A stretch of 54,722 nt of DNA from Clostridia bacterium (GTDB taxonomy: Bacteria > Bacillota > Clostridia > Oscillospirales > CAG-272): contig JAFTSW010000056.1 in the NCBI GenBank assembly GCA_017467085.1, positions 1 to 54,722 on the forward strand, read 5' to 3'. The translations under genes and the position numbers were made by a program. Below, in pieces: positions 33,748 through 42,458 of the stretch; within the stretch, counting starts at the first letter, position 1; every line of letters begins with the position of its first letter. The notes beneath the pieces were generated by a model that was not told the origin of the DNA, made no database searches, and was given only the letters and a program-made list of their open reading frames with translations.

Positions 33748-34479
33748 ATGCTGGAACTGAAAAACGTGTCCTACGAGGTGGATACCGAGGGCGGCACGAA
33801 GGAAATCTTAAAAAACATCAATCTGACCATAGACGATGGCTTTGTCGCCATCACGGGTCCCAACGGCGGCGGTAAATCTACCCTCGCCAAAATCATCGTG
33901 GGTATCTACGAGGCAACCGACGGGCAAATTCTCTTTAACGGGGAGGACATCACCCATCTTTCTATTACCGAAAGAGCCAAAAAGGGAATTGGCTACGCCT
34001 TCCAACAGCCCGTCCGCTTTAAGGGCATCACCGTGTCGGACCTGCTCACCCTTGCCGCGGGCAGAAAGCTTTCCGTTGCGGAAACCTGCGCCTTTCTCTC
34101 GGAGGTGGGACTGTGCGCCAGAGATTATATCAACCGTGAAATTAACGCCAGCCTGTCGGGCGGCGAATTGAAGCGCATCGAAATTGCCACCGTCCTTGCC
34201 AGAGAAACCCCCTTCTCCGTCTTTGACGAGCCCGAGGCAGGCATTGACCTTTGGAGCTTTAATAACCTTATCGCCGTCTTTGAGAAAATGCGGGATAAGT
34301 GCCGCGGCTCCATTCTCATCATTTCCCACCAGGAGCGTATTCTCAATATTGCGGATAAAATCGTGGTGGTGGCAGACGGGCGCTTGAAGCAGGTCGGCAC
34401 CAAGGATGAGGTCCTGCCCACCCTTTTGGGTGGCACGGGAAGCCCCTGCAAGACCCTGCTTGACAAGATTACCCAATAA
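33748..34479 (+). CDS. sufC: SufC-like Fe-S cluster assembly ATPase
   Basis: An ABC ATPase of 243 residues: Walker A GPNGGGKST, Q-loop YAFQQPVRFKG, signature LSGGELKRIEIA and Walker B FSVFDEPEAGIDLW. The EPEAGID form is typical of SufC. It is paired with a SufB-like gene 20 bases downstream and has no SufS, SufU or SufD here, so it looks like a minimal two-gene system. It lies 68 bases after rnfB without a terminator and may be co-transcribed. Confidence 0.9.
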   Translation: MLELKNVSYEVDTEGGTKEILKNINLTIDDGFVAITGPNGGGKSTLAKIIVGIYEATDGQILFNGEDITHLSITERAKKGIGYAFQQPVRFKGITVSDLLTLAAGRKLSVAETCAFLSEVGLCARDYINREINASLSGGELKRIEIATVLARETPFSVFDEPEAGIDLWSFNNLIAVFEKMRDKCRGSILIISHQERILNIADKIVVVADGRLKQVGTKDEVLPTLLGGTGSPCKTLLDKITQ

Positions 34480-34499
34480 AGCAGAAAGGAGAAGCATCT

Positions 34500-35417
34500 A
34501 TGGACGCAATACAAAAGAGAATGTTAGAGGCAGTCGCCGATTTGCACGAAATTCCCAGCGGCGCCTACAACATTCGTGAAAACGGAAAATCCATCGGAAG
34601 ACAATCCTCCGAGAATATAGAAATCGTCCCCAAACAGGATAAGGACGGCATTGATATTTATATCAAGCCGGGTACCAAGAACGAAAGCGTGCATATCCCC
34701 GTCCTTCTCAGCCAAACGGGCTTTACCGAAACCGTCTTTAACGATTTTCACATCGGCGAGGACTGTGACGTTCTGATTGTGGCTGGCTGTGGCATTCACA
34801 ACAGCGGCAAGGGCGAGTCCAAGCACGACGGTATTCACACCTTCTACGTAGGCAAAAACGCCAGAATCCGCTATGTGGAAAAGCATTACGGAGAAGGGGA
34901 CGGCAACGGCAAAAACGTAATGAACCCCACCACCGTCATCGAAATCGAGGAGGGTGGCAGAATGGAAATGGAAACGGCGCAAATCAAGGGCGTGGATTCC
35001 ACCGACCGCAAAACCGTGGCAAAGCTTGCCGACGGTGCCTCCCTGGTCATTCGTGAAAAGCTGATGACCCACGGCGAGCAGTACGCCAAAACCGACTTTA
35101 CCGTAGACCTTAACGGCGAGGACTCCTCCGCCAATGTGGTGTCCCGTTCGGTTGCCAAGGATAAGTCCTACCAGGTCTTTTATTCCCGTATCAACGGCAA
35201 CAACCGTTGTAACGGGCACACCGAGTGCGACGCCATCATTATGGATGACGCCAAGGTCAGCGCCATTCCCGAAATCACCGCCGCCTCCGTGGACGCCTCC
35301 TTGATTCACGAGGCAGCCATCGGCAAGATTGCGGGGGAGCAGCTCATTAAGCTGATGACCTTAGGGCTTAGCGAAAAGGAAGCCGAGGAGCAAATTATCC
35401 AGGGCTTCTTGAAATAA
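34500..35417 (+). CDS. sufB: SufB/SufD-family Fe-S cluster scaffold protein
   Basis: A protein of 305 residues, shorter than full SufB (about 470), corresponding to the beta-helix core and C-terminal SufC-binding part. Hallmarks are CGIHNSGKGESKHDGIHTFYV, the parallel-beta repeats, NRCNGHTECDAIIMDD and ASLIHEAAIGKIAGEQLIKLMTLGLSEKEAEEQIIQGFL. The Cys in NRCNGH and ECD are candidate cluster ligands. Short SufB with SufC alone fits the archaeal and clostridial minimal SUF (SMS-type) arrangement. AAAGGAG precedes the ATG. Confidence 0.88.
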   Translation: MDAIQKRMLEAVADLHEIPSGAYNIRENGKSIGRQSSENIEIVPKQDKDGIDIYIKPGTKNESVHIPVLLSQTGFTETVFNDFHIGEDCDVLIVAGCGIHNSGKGESKHDGIHTFYVGKNARIRYVEKHYGEGDGNGKNVMNPTTVIEIEEGGRMEMETAQIKGVDSTDRKTVAKLADGASLVIREKLMTHGEQYAKTDFTVDLNGEDSSANVVSRSVAKDKSYQVFYSRINGNNRCNGHTECDAIIMDDAKVSAIPEITAASVDASLIHEAAIGKIAGEQLIKLMTLGLSEKEAEEQIIQGFLK

Positions 35418-35425
35418 TTTTCACC

Positions 35426-35457
35426 GTCAGCGTGATGCCCTCGGGCATCACGCTGAC
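35426..35457 (+). terminator. Hairpin after the Fe-S assembly genes
   Basis: A perfect 15-pair stem (GTCAGCGTGATGCCC) with a two-base centre. The downstream sequence is TTATAATA rather than a pure T run, so it may also be an RNA 3'-end stabiliser. Confidence 0.65.
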
Positions 35458-35506
35458 TTATAATAAAAGGGAAACGTATAACAAGAAAGAAGGAAAGGAG
35501 AAGGGT

Positions 35507-37189
35507 ATGCATATTCTCTTCGTGTGTCTGAATTCGCAATACGTGCATCTGTCCCCCGCCCCCTACGCCCTGGCGGCAGGTCTTGCCGCCTATGCCCAAA
35601 AGCCCCATACCCACCGTATCCTTTCCGCTACCGTCAACGAAAGCGAGGCGGCGCTGGTGGAGGAAATCTGTCAGGATTCCCCCGACCTTGTTGCCTTCTC
35701 GGCGTATATCTGGAATATCACCCTCATAAAAGCGCTCCTGCCCAAAATCAAGGAGCGCCTGCCTATGGTGCGGACCGTCCTTGGCGGCCCCGAGGCGTCC
35801 TATTGTCCCTCGCTTCTCTTGGAGGAGAATGCCGCCCTGGACGGCGTCCTTTCGGGGGAGGGAGAATACCCTATCGCCGCCCTACTCGATGCCTTGGAGG
35901 AGGGGAAGGAGGCAAGTCATCTCCCCTTTTATTCCTGCCGAACGGAAATGGGGCTCTCTATCGCCCCGACGCCCTACGTAGGCAGCGGCACGCCGCCTCT
36001 GCCCACGGACGCAGGCTATACCGAGGCGGTCAAGGGCAGAATTGCCTATTTTGAAGCCTCTCGCGGCTGTCCCTTCTCCTGCGCCTTTTGTCTGTCGGGC
36101 AGAAGGGAAGGGGTGCGCCTCTTTGATAAGGAAAAAATTCTTCCCGCCCTCCTTGCCCTGGCAAACAGCGGCTGTCGGGTGGTGAAATTCGTAGACCGTA
36201 CCTTTAACGCCAACCTTGCCTTCGCCAAGGAAATCTGGCGCTTTCTGATGGACGGCTACGGCAAGCAGTATCCTGCCTCGATGCGCTTTCATTTTGAAAT
36301 TGCGGGCGAGCTGTTAGACGGGGAAGCCTTCTCGATTTTGGAAAGCGCCCCCCTTGGGCTCTTTCAGCTGGAGGTGGGTCTGCAATCCTTTTCCGCTCCC
36401 ACCCTCGCCGCCATTCACCGTCCCCCCGTCAGCCAAAGGCTGCGGGAGAATATCCGCCGCCTGCAAGGGCTTGGAAGCGTCCATATCCATATCGACTTGA
36501 TTGCAGGGCTCCCCTATGAAACCCTGGATACCTTCGCCTTTGGCTTCGGCGAGGCGTACGCCCTCTCTGCCCATATGCTGCAGCTTGGCTTCTTAAAGCT
36601 GCTCCACGGCGCCCCGATGCGGGAAAATCCCGAAGCCTATCCCTGCACCTATGCCAAGGAGCCGCCCTACGAGGTCATAGAAACCCCCTGGCTCTCCAAG
36701 GCAGATATGGCAATCCTTCACCTGGCAGAGAAGGGAACGGACAGAGTCTATAATAGCGGCCATTTCAAGCGCACCCTTGCATACCTGGAAGGTATGCCCG
36801 ACTTTTCTCCCTTTGATTTCTTCGTCAAGGCAGGACGGGCACTCTCCTTTCCCGAGGAGCATACCGTGGATAAGGAATACGAGGCGCTCTATACCCTTTG
36901 GCAGAGCCAAAGGGGCGTGGACGGTGCGCGCCTGCGTGACGTGATGCTCTGGGATTTCCTGGCGTGGAACTCCTCCCGTCATATCCCCGCCGTCCTGCAA
37001 ATACAGGACGCGCGCTTAAAAAAAGCGAGAGCCTACGCCGCCGCCCTCTATCCCCCCGAAAAGGGAGAGCGCCGCGCCGTTGCCCTCCTCTCTGCCGAGA
37101 ATACCCTCCTTTTCTGCCGCTATACCCAAAAGGACAGCGTCACAGGGCTCTATCCCGTCCTCGCCCTGCCTCTGCCTAAGGCTTGGTAA
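35507..37189 (+). CDS. B12-binding-domain radical SAM protein (DUF4080 type)
   Basis: A protein of 560 residues. The N-terminal B12-binding-like Rossmann domain (ILFVCLNSQYVHLSPAPYAL, VAFSAYIWN, VLGGPEASY) is followed by the radical SAM domain with the triad CPFSCAFC (ASRGCPFSCAFCLSG), KFVDRTFNAN and FQLEVGLQSF. The C-terminal part resembles DUF4080. The usual cobalamin DxHxxG motif is not visible, so B12 binding is uncertain. Substrate unknown. GGAAAGGAGAAGG precedes the ATG. Confidence 0.85.
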   Translation: MHILFVCLNSQYVHLSPAPYALAAGLAAYAQKPHTHRILSATVNESEAALVEEICQDSPDLVAFSAYIWNITLIKALLPKIKERLPMVRTVLGGPEASYCPSLLLEENAALDGVLSGEGEYPIAALLDALEEGKEASHLPFYSCRTEMGLSIAPTPYVGSGTPPLPTDAGYTEAVKGRIAYFEASRGCPFSCAFCLSGRREGVRLFDKEKILPALLALANSGCRVVKFVDRTFNANLAFAKEIWRFLMDGYGKQYPASMRFHFEIAGELLDGEAFSILESAPLGLFQLEVGLQSFSAPTLAAIHRPPVSQRLRENIRRLQGLGSVHIHIDLIAGLPYETLDTFAFGFGEAYALSAHMLQLGFLKLLHGAPMRENPEAYPCTYAKEPPYEVIETPWLSKADMAILHLAEKGTDRVYNSGHFKRTLAYLEGMPDFSPFDFFVKAGRALSFPEEHTVDKEYEALYTLWQSQRGVDGARLRDVMLWDFLAWNSSRHIPAVLQIQDARLKKARAYAAALYPPEKGERRAVALLSAENTLLFCRYTQKDSVTGLYPVLALPLPKAW

Positions 37190-37288
37190 GACAAACGCTG
37201 TCCCCGTCCTATTCGCCCCTCTTTTCTCTTTTTCTTTTCCACCATTCCCCTCTTCCCCCGCATTTTTCTCAACCCCTCCCAAAACCAA

Positions 37289-37324
37289 ATACCTCGGGTT
37301 CCGATGCATCGGAACCCGAGGTAT
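37289..37324. repeat. 36-bp perfect palindrome
   Basis: The sequence from ATACCTCGGG to its exact complement is a perfect palindrome centred at 37306/37307 with no loop. No T run follows. It sits after a pyrimidine-rich stretch (about 37195-37285) in the gene-free region between the radical SAM gene and tRNA-Leu. Confidence 0.85.
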
Positions 37325-37453
37325 CAAGAAAAAGAAAGGAAGCCTGTAAAGCGCAGGGCTTTTGCCCTTCCTTGGGCTTTTCACGTTTTCGGTACAGGAA
37401 AAACGCCGCAAGCCGAATAAAAAAAGAAAAGTTAAAAAAAATCGCAAAACCTC

Positions 37454-37482
37454 TTGACAAATCCCTCGAAGATATGTATAAT
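37454..37482 (+). promoter_or_regulatory. Promoter of tRNA-Leu
   Basis: TTGACA, a 17-bp spacer and TATAAT, ten bases before the tRNA. Confidence 0.9.
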
Positions 37483-37492
37483 ATCATTGTTC

Positions 37493-37576
37493 GCGAGAGT
37501 GGCGGAACTGGCAGACGCGCACGTGTGAGGGGCGTGTGGTTTATCCATACGGGTTCAAGTCCCGGTTCTCGCACCA
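37493..37576 (+). tRNA. tRNA-Leu (anticodon GAG)
   Basis: An 84-nt tRNA with the leucine-type D arm (TGGCGGAACTGGCAGACGC), anticodon stem CACGT/GCGTG with loop GTGAGGG giving GAG, a variable arm of the class II type (TGGTTTATCCA), T arm ACGGG-TTCAAGT-CCCGG-type and encoded CCA. It reads CUC/CUU leucine codons. Confidence 0.93.
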
Positions 37577-37582
37577 CCGAAA

Positions 37583-37853
37583 AAGGCAAGCCGAAAGGCT
37601 GGCCTTGTTTGGTGGGGTCGAAACGGGACGCCATTCGGCGTAGCCGAATGGCTCGTGCTAAAAACAGTCCCCCGGACTGTTTTCTTAACGCCCGACATTT
37701 CTCGCACCAAAACAAAACGGCAGGCCCAAAGGGCTTGCCGTTTTTGTTTTGGAAGAGAAACGGGACTTGAAGGGGAGCGGTAGTGAATGACGGTCCGGGG
37801 GACCGTCAGAGCCGCGGAAAGCCTTGCCCGCAGGCAAGGCAAGTCCCGTTTCT
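37583..37853. repeat. Cluster of hairpins downstream of tRNA-Leu
   Basis: Five successive inverted repeats: AAGGC/GCCTT at 37583-37606, CCATTCGGC/GCCGAATGG at 37631-37651, AAAACAGTCC/GGACTGTTTT at 37661-37683, a nearly perfect 21-pair terminator-type hairpin at 37707-37752 (CGGCAGGCCC/GGGCTTGCCG with T runs), and an outer repeat AGAAACGGGACTTG at 37756-37769 with its complement at 37840-37853 enclosing two further hairpins. GAAACGGGAC also occurs at 37619. The last 11 bases of the tRNA (TTCTCGCACCA) recur at 37699-37709. The fourth hairpin probably terminates the tRNA transcript. Confidence 0.7.
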
Positions 37854-37870
37854 AAACTCCGCCCTTAAAA

Positions 37871-38716
37871 TTAATTTGAATTTAATCCGAACTGACGTGT
37901 AAGCAAAACCTCTTTCCAATGGCTTTCACGGCTTATTATGTATTCGTTTCCGAGATTCATATTACAAACCTCTAATATGGAAAACTTGAAGTTATATTTA
38001 TAGTCTGCACCGTTGGTTTTGAGAAGCTCCTTTAATTCAACATTTCCTCCGTGCCCGTCTTTGGCATAATTTGACCATCGTTGCCATATACAGTCATCAC
38101 CGTAAGCGCTTCCAACGTACTGCTTTCCTGTATGTGTGTCTACAATCAAATAGATTCCTTTTATATTTGATAGGGCTGATTTCCAAGATAAAATATTATC
38201 CGAAACAATGTATTTAAGTGTTTTATAATCTATATTAACTGAATCAAATCCTAAAAAATCTGTTAAAGCCACTCTCTTGTCGAGAATGTGTGATAAAGGC
38301 ATTTCTGCTATGGGGTCGCCGTTTTTGGGGTCTAATTCAAGTGTAGGGTACGAAGCACGGAACTCTTTTTTGAATCTGAAAAAGGCTCTACCAATGTATT
38401 CAGTAGCCTTATCGGTTAACTCCGTTTCATATTTCCAGCCGGTCCACCCGTCATTATTTTGAATTGGTACAGGAACAACAGGCAAAACCTTATAAATTCC
38501 GCCAAACATCCAAATATCCTTTTCATAATATATCAAGGATAAAATATATTCTCGGCTCCAATTTTTACCTGTTTGTCGCTCTTGCCAATCCTTGAAATCG
38601 TCAATTAAAAAAATGTTGTAAGGCTCTTTCCTATTATCTCTGCCTATTGCAAAATGCACCTTGTATTTTGTGAAATCCTCTTTTTCAATTTGAAGCAAAT
38701 TGCATAAATTTATCAT
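37871..38716 (-). CDS. GIY-YIG nuclease-family protein
   Basis: A 281-residue protein. The C-terminal third is a GIY-YIG domain: GIYLIVDTHTGKQYVGSAYGDD, then IWQRWSNYAKDGHGG with the conserved Arg, and the Glu in ESHWKEVLLTR. Residues 1-170 are an uncharacterised N-terminal domain (VHFAIGRDNRKEPYNIFLIDDF) seen with such orphan nucleases. AGGAG precedes the ATG. The gene is clearly more AT-rich than its neighbours and lies beside tRNA-Leu, both signs of lateral transfer. It may be a restriction-like or mobile-element nuclease. Confidence 0.85.
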   Translation of the reverse strand: MINLCNLLQIEKEDFTKYKVHFAIGRDNRKEPYNIFLIDDFKDWQERQTGKNWSREYILSLIYYEKDIWMFGGIYKVLPVVPVPIQNNDGWTGWKYETELTDKATEYIGRAFFRFKKEFRASYPTLELDPKNGDPIAEMPLSHILDKRVALTDFLGFDSVNIDYKTLKYIVSDNILSWKSALSNIKGIYLIVDTHTGKQYVGSAYGDDCIWQRWSNYAKDGHGGNVELKELLKTNGADYKYNFKFSILEVCNMNLGNEYIISRESHWKEVLLTRQFGLNSN

Positions 38717-38848
38717 CTTTCAACTCCTAAAACGTGTTGAGGTCATTATAACATATATTTTCAATTTTTTCAATCGCTTTTACACGGGTAGAAGAAGGCG
38801 AGGAGAAAAATAAAACGGCAGGGTGTTTTACCACTGCCGTTTTTGTGC

Positions 38849-39685
38849 TTATCCCTTATTGACCGAGCCGAAGAGGGCGATTTTGGCTTTTACTGCCTCC
38901 TTGATGGCGGCAACCTTGCGGTTGCGAATGTCAAGGTAAGAGAGCCCCTCCTGCAAGCCTGCGGTCATGGCGGCGTTGCCTGCCAGACACAGGTCGGTGA
39001 AGATGTTGACCTTGGCGATGCCGTATTTTACGGTATTGCGGAAATCATCGTCCGAAAGACCGCTGCCGCCGTGAAGCACCAAGGGGGTGTCAATCGCCGC
39101 GCGGATTTCCTGCAAGCGCTGGATATTGAGTCGGGGCTTGGTTTTGTATACCCCGTGGGCGGTGCCGATGGCAATGGCAAGGGCGTCAACCCCCGTTTCT
39201 GCCACGAACGCTGCCGCCTCCTCGGGGGTGGTGTACATATCCGTTTGCTCCTCGTCCCCTGCGTCGGCGTTGCCAACGTGGCCGATTTCGCCCTCCACGG
39301 ATGCGCCAAAGGCGTGGGCAATTTTCACCATCTCACGGGTCGCTGCCTTGTTTTCTGCCTCGCCCGACAGGGAACCGTCGAACATAACCGAGGAGAAGCC
39401 AAGGCGCAATGCCTCCATACAGCGCGCAAAGGTCAGTCCGTGGTCATAATGCACCACAACAGGCACCGAGGCACGCTTGGCGGCGGCTATAATAGAGGGC
39501 GCAATCAGCTGTAATTCCCCGTGGGGAAGCAACACCTCCGCCGTGCCAATAATCACGGGCGAGCGAAGCTCCTCAGCGGCGGCAATCACCCCCTCCAGCA
39601 TATCGGTGTCGGTGGTGTTAAAAAGCCCAACGGCATAATGCTCCGCCTGCGCCTTTTTTAATACGTCACATAAGCTTACAAGCAT
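38849..39685 (-). CDS. Class II fructose/tagatose-bisphosphate aldolase-like protein
   Basis: A zinc-dependent aldolase of 278 residues. Motifs are VHYDHGLT (zinc His and catalytic Asp), EGEIGHVG, LAIAIGTAHGVYKTKP, LVLHGGSGLS and KVNIFTDLC. It cleaves a ketose 1,6-bisphosphate into dihydroxyacetone phosphate and an aldehyde phosphate; sequence alone does not separate KbaY/GatY from Fba. It is the last gene of a four-gene minus-strand operon and overlaps the kinase stop by ten bases. Confidence 0.88.
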   Translation of the reverse strand: MLVSLCDVLKKAQAEHYAVGLFNTTDTDMLEGVIAAAEELRSPVIIGTAEVLLPHGELQLIAPSIIAAAKRASVPVVVHYDHGLTFARCMEALRLGFSSVMFDGSLSGEAENKAATREMVKIAHAFGASVEGEIGHVGNADAGDEEQTDMYTTPEEAAAFVAETGVDALAIAIGTAHGVYKTKPRLNIQRLQEIRAAIDTPLVLHGGSGLSDDDFRNTVKYGIAKVNIFTDLCLAGNAAMTAGLQEGLSYLDIRNRKVAAIKEAVKAKIALFGSVNKG

Positions 39686-40662
39686 AGCTGTTTCCTTTCA
39701 AAATTCTGACAGATTTTTTTCATTTCCTCTAAGGAGCAAAGCGCCTCGGTCGCCCCCTGGGCACGCAGGGAAACGGCAGCGGCGGTAGAGGCTATCTCCA
39801 AAATCTCCCTGTCGCCGTAGCCCTCGGCAATCGCAAAAAGCGCTCCCGCGCAAAAAGCGTCCCCTGCTCCCGTCGTGCCTTGAATGAAGCCCTCGGGCAG
39901 CTCGAAGGAGCCAAGGGCGGTGAAGCCCGACTCACGCAGGATGACCGAAGCATCGGGCTTGTGGATAATAACCCCACGCCCAACACCCAGCTCTCGCAGA
40001 CAACGGCAGATTTTTTCCAAATTCTCATTGGTAGGCTCTATCCCTGCCAGCTGTCCCGCCTCGTATTCGTTGACAATTAAGTAATCGGTGTAGGGAAGGC
40101 AGCGCAAGACGTCCTTGTAGCGCTCGGAGCTTTCGCTCACCAAATCAATAGAGGTCAGAATCCCTCTTTTTTGCGCCTCGCGCAAAAGAAGCTCTCCGTC
40201 CCCTGCGTCTATCTTGTCGAGCAGTAAAAAATATCCAAGATGAAGAATGGAGGCAGGAAGCGCATCTAAATCCACGTCCTCTGCCCCAAACGCCGCCGAA
40301 GCGCCCGCATAGGTAAAGAAGGTGCGCTGTCCGCCCTCAATGCTCATAACCTGGGTGAAGCTGGTGCCGTGCGCCTCGTCCACCAAAAGAGCGGCGGTGT
40401 CCACGCCCTCGTCCTCCAGGGTGCGGCGGATAAGCGCCCCGTCCTCGTCCTTGCCCACTCTGCCGCCCGCAAAAACGGGGAGAGAAGGGCAAATGCGCTT
40501 CAAATCAATGGCAACGTTGGGAACAGCACCGCCCAAGGATACGGAAGTTGTCCGTATCTTCGCCAACTCGCCGCAGGCAGGGTAGCGCTCCACCACGTTT
40601 ATCTTATCTACCAGGGCGTTGCCGAAAACGGCAATGCCCTGTCTTTTTCCGTTTTCCGTCAT
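39676..40662 (-). CDS. PfkB-family carbohydrate kinase
   Basis: A ribokinase-fold kinase of 328 residues. GGAVPNVAIDLKRI is the sugar-binding GG motif; TTGAGDAFCAGALF near residue 265 holds the catalytic Asp and anion hole. It probably phosphorylates a sugar phosphate ahead of the aldolase. The start is the ATG that overlaps the upstream stop (TGATG) with GGAG before it; a GTG nine bases upstream is possible. Confidence 0.88.
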   Translation of the reverse strand: MTENGKRQGIAVFGNALVDKINVVERYPACGELAKIRTTSVSLGGAVPNVAIDLKRICPSLPVFAGGRVGKDEDGALIRRTLEDEGVDTAALLVDEAHGTSFTQVMSIEGGQRTFFTYAGASAAFGAEDVDLDALPASILHLGYFLLLDKIDAGDGELLLREAQKRGILTSIDLVSESSERYKDVLRCLPYTDYLIVNEYEAGQLAGIEPTNENLEKICRCLRELGVGRGVIIHKPDASVILRESGFTALGSFELPEGFIQGTTGAGDAFCAGALFAIAEGYGDREILEIASTAAAVSLRAQGATEALCSLEEMKKICQNFERKQLCL

Positions 40663-41609
40663 CAGTTGCACTCCGCAACCAGAGGACCTGCCAGCTCGCT
40701 AAGGAAGAAGAGCTTGCCCTTCAGGGTAGGAATGTAAGAGGAGGTAATCCAGGGGGTCTTGGGGTGACGCAGGGTCATCCACAGAGAAAGCCCCTGCCAT
40801 TGCATACCGCGCCCCAGGGTACCGTCCGCACCGCCAATGGCGTAATCTGCCTGCAAGAACAGGCCGGGGCCAATGGTGTTGGCGCGGCAGGGCACCAGCG
40901 TGGTTCTGGACTTAAAGCTGGTGTAAGCATTCTGCTCCACGGTCAAGGGATGAATCTTGGCGCCGATTCTGTAGGGCGCCTTTTCCCATTCCTCTGCCGT
41001 TGCGTATTCCCCTGCGAAGGTGGGCTCCCAGAAAGCGATATGGCACATTCTGCCGATACCGTATACCAGCACCAGCTTTGCGCCCTCTGCCTTCAAGGCG
41101 GCAATCTTTTCGGGATAGGTGGGCAGGTTTTCCTTGGTAGCAAAGTTGCGCTGAGAAGGAGGAACCGTCAGCTCGCCCAAGGGCTTGAAGAGGGCGTTTT
41201 CCATAGCGTTCTGGAAGGAGCCCGTGCTTTCAGCAGACAGGGTGTTGCCCTCGCCGTCAGACCATTCGTCCATATTGAAGGTGTACACGTGTTCGCAGGA
41301 AACGCCCCACTCCTTCAAGAAATATACCACCCATTTGTACATACCCATAGGGCCAACAGGGAGAATAAAGGCGATTTTCTCGCCTCTTTCCTTGGCAAGC
41401 TTAATTTGCATCGCAATCTCGTGTCCCATGTAGGTTTCAAATTCACCAAGGCTCTCGCACTTGATGGGGGTAAAGCCCTCGTTCCAATGGGGCTGTCTGT
41501 CGGTAACCGTTTCGGGGGCGTCAATGCAAGCGTCAATTTTATCAAAGTCCCAGCCTGCGGGATAAAAGCCCTCTAAGTCAGAGCCTTTCACGGTAGAGTT
41601 AAAATTCAT
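40662..41609 (-). CDS. Glucosamine-6-phosphate deaminase/isomerase-like protein
   Basis: A 315-residue protein of the NagB-like fold: [20 protein letters not shown], the acidic [11 protein letters not shown] near residue 115 (where NagB has LDEY), [20 protein letters not shown] and the [12 protein letters not shown] loop. It is longer than NagB (about 240) and belongs to a divergent group annotated as glucosamine-6-phosphate isomerase. It probably converts an amino sugar phosphate to a ketose phosphate. The second ATG, eight bases after AAAGGA, is the better start; another ATG is six bases upstream. Confidence 0.78.
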   Translation of the reverse strand: MNFNSTVKGSDLEGFYPAGWDFDKIDACIDAPETVTDRQPHWNEGFTPIKCESLGEFETYMGHEIAMQIKLAKERGEKIAFILPVGPMGMYKWVVYFLKEWGVSCEHVYTFNMDEWSDGEGNTLSAESTGSFQNAMENALFKPLGELTVPPSQRNFATKENLPTYPEKIAALKAEGAKLVLVYGIGRMCHIAFWEPTFAGEYATAEEWEKAPYRIGAKIHPLTVEQNAYTSFKSRTTLVPCRANTIGPGLFLQADYAIGGADGTLGRGMQWQGLSLWMTLRHPKTPWITSSYIPTLKGKLFFLSELAGPLVAECN

Positions 41610-41636
41610 AGCCATAATCCTTTCTGTTTCAAAAAA

Positions 41637-42344
41637 TTAAGGGAGAAGTCGCTTGGTGGTAAGGCGCTGGTCAGCGCGGCAAATGCGGAAGCCCTCCGCA
41701 TAGGCAACGCCGCATTGAGAGCCTCTGAAGCGAGCGGAGGCACGGGTGTTGTCCAATACGTCAATGCCATCGTGGTCACGAAGCCAGACGACCTGGCTCT
41801 CGTGGCAGGCAAGCATTTGCAGCTTCATATCTATCTCCTCGGAGATGTCCACGTATTCATCGGGCTCCGAGTCAATGCAGCCGCCGTTGTCCATATAGTA
41901 CAGGGGCGTCACCTTGCAGGCAGGACCCAAATCGGGGCGGTAGTGAGGCACGCTTGCCGAGAAGGAGGCGTTAAACACCAGCTTGGCAACCTCCACGTGG
42001 TCCACCATATAGTCGTTGGGGGCGTGGGTAATGATGAAATCGGGGGCAACGCTGCGGATAACCGCCACTATCTTGTCGTGCTGCTCACGGTCGGCAGCAT
42101 TGACGCACAAGTCCCCAATATCGCAGGTCATAATGGAAAAGCCCGCCAGGGTAGAGGAAACCTCTGCCTCCTTGATGCGAATGGCGCGAAGCTCCTCGGG
42201 GCCAAGCACCACGTGTCCCATGTTGCCGTTTGCCACGTGGCAAACCGTTACCTCGTCGCCTCTTTTCTTGCAGCGCAGAAGCGTTCCCGCGCATTTAATT
42301 TCCATATCGTCGGGATGACAGGAAATCGCTAAAACCTTATACAC
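41637..42344 (-). CDS. PIG-L family deacetylase
   Basis: A zinc-dependent N-acetyl amino sugar deacetylase of 235 residues. HPDD at residues 10-13 (Asp as base, His and Asp as zinc ligands) and HAPNDYMVDH at 107-116 (zinc His) are the family marks. The GTG start lies eight bases after AAGGAGG; the frame is open much further upstream but through the promoter. It heads the operon, which suggests that an N-acetyl amino sugar derivative is the substrate. Confidence 0.87.
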   Translation of the reverse strand: MYKVLAISCHPDDMEIKCAGTLLRCKKRGDEVTVCHVANGNMGHVVLGPEELRAIRIKEAEVSSTLAGFSIMTCDIGDLCVNAADREQHDKIVAVIRSVAPDFIITHAPNDYMVDHVEVAKLVFNASFSASVPHYRPDLGPACKVTPLYYMDNGGCIDSEPDEYVDISEEIDMKLQMLACHESQVVWLRDHDGIDVLDNTRASARFRGSQCGVAYAEGFRICRADQRLTTKRLLP

Positions 42345-42376
42345 AGTATAGACCTCCTTAAAAAATTTTTCTTCTA

Positions 42377-42428
42377 TTTGTATTTTATCAAAAACCCTCT
42401 TGCAATGGAGTGTAAAATCGGCTATAAT
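42377..42428. promoter_or_regulatory. Divergent promoters sharing one palindromic -35 element
   Basis: TTGCAA at 42400-42405 is its own complement. On the plus strand it is 17 bp from TATAAT (42423-42428) toward the AraC gene. On the minus strand it is 17 bp from TACAAA (42377-42382) toward the deacetylase operon. RNA polymerase cannot use both at once. Confidence 0.6.
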
Positions 42429-42458
42429 ATGTATAAAATCGGACAGGCGGTAAAAAAG

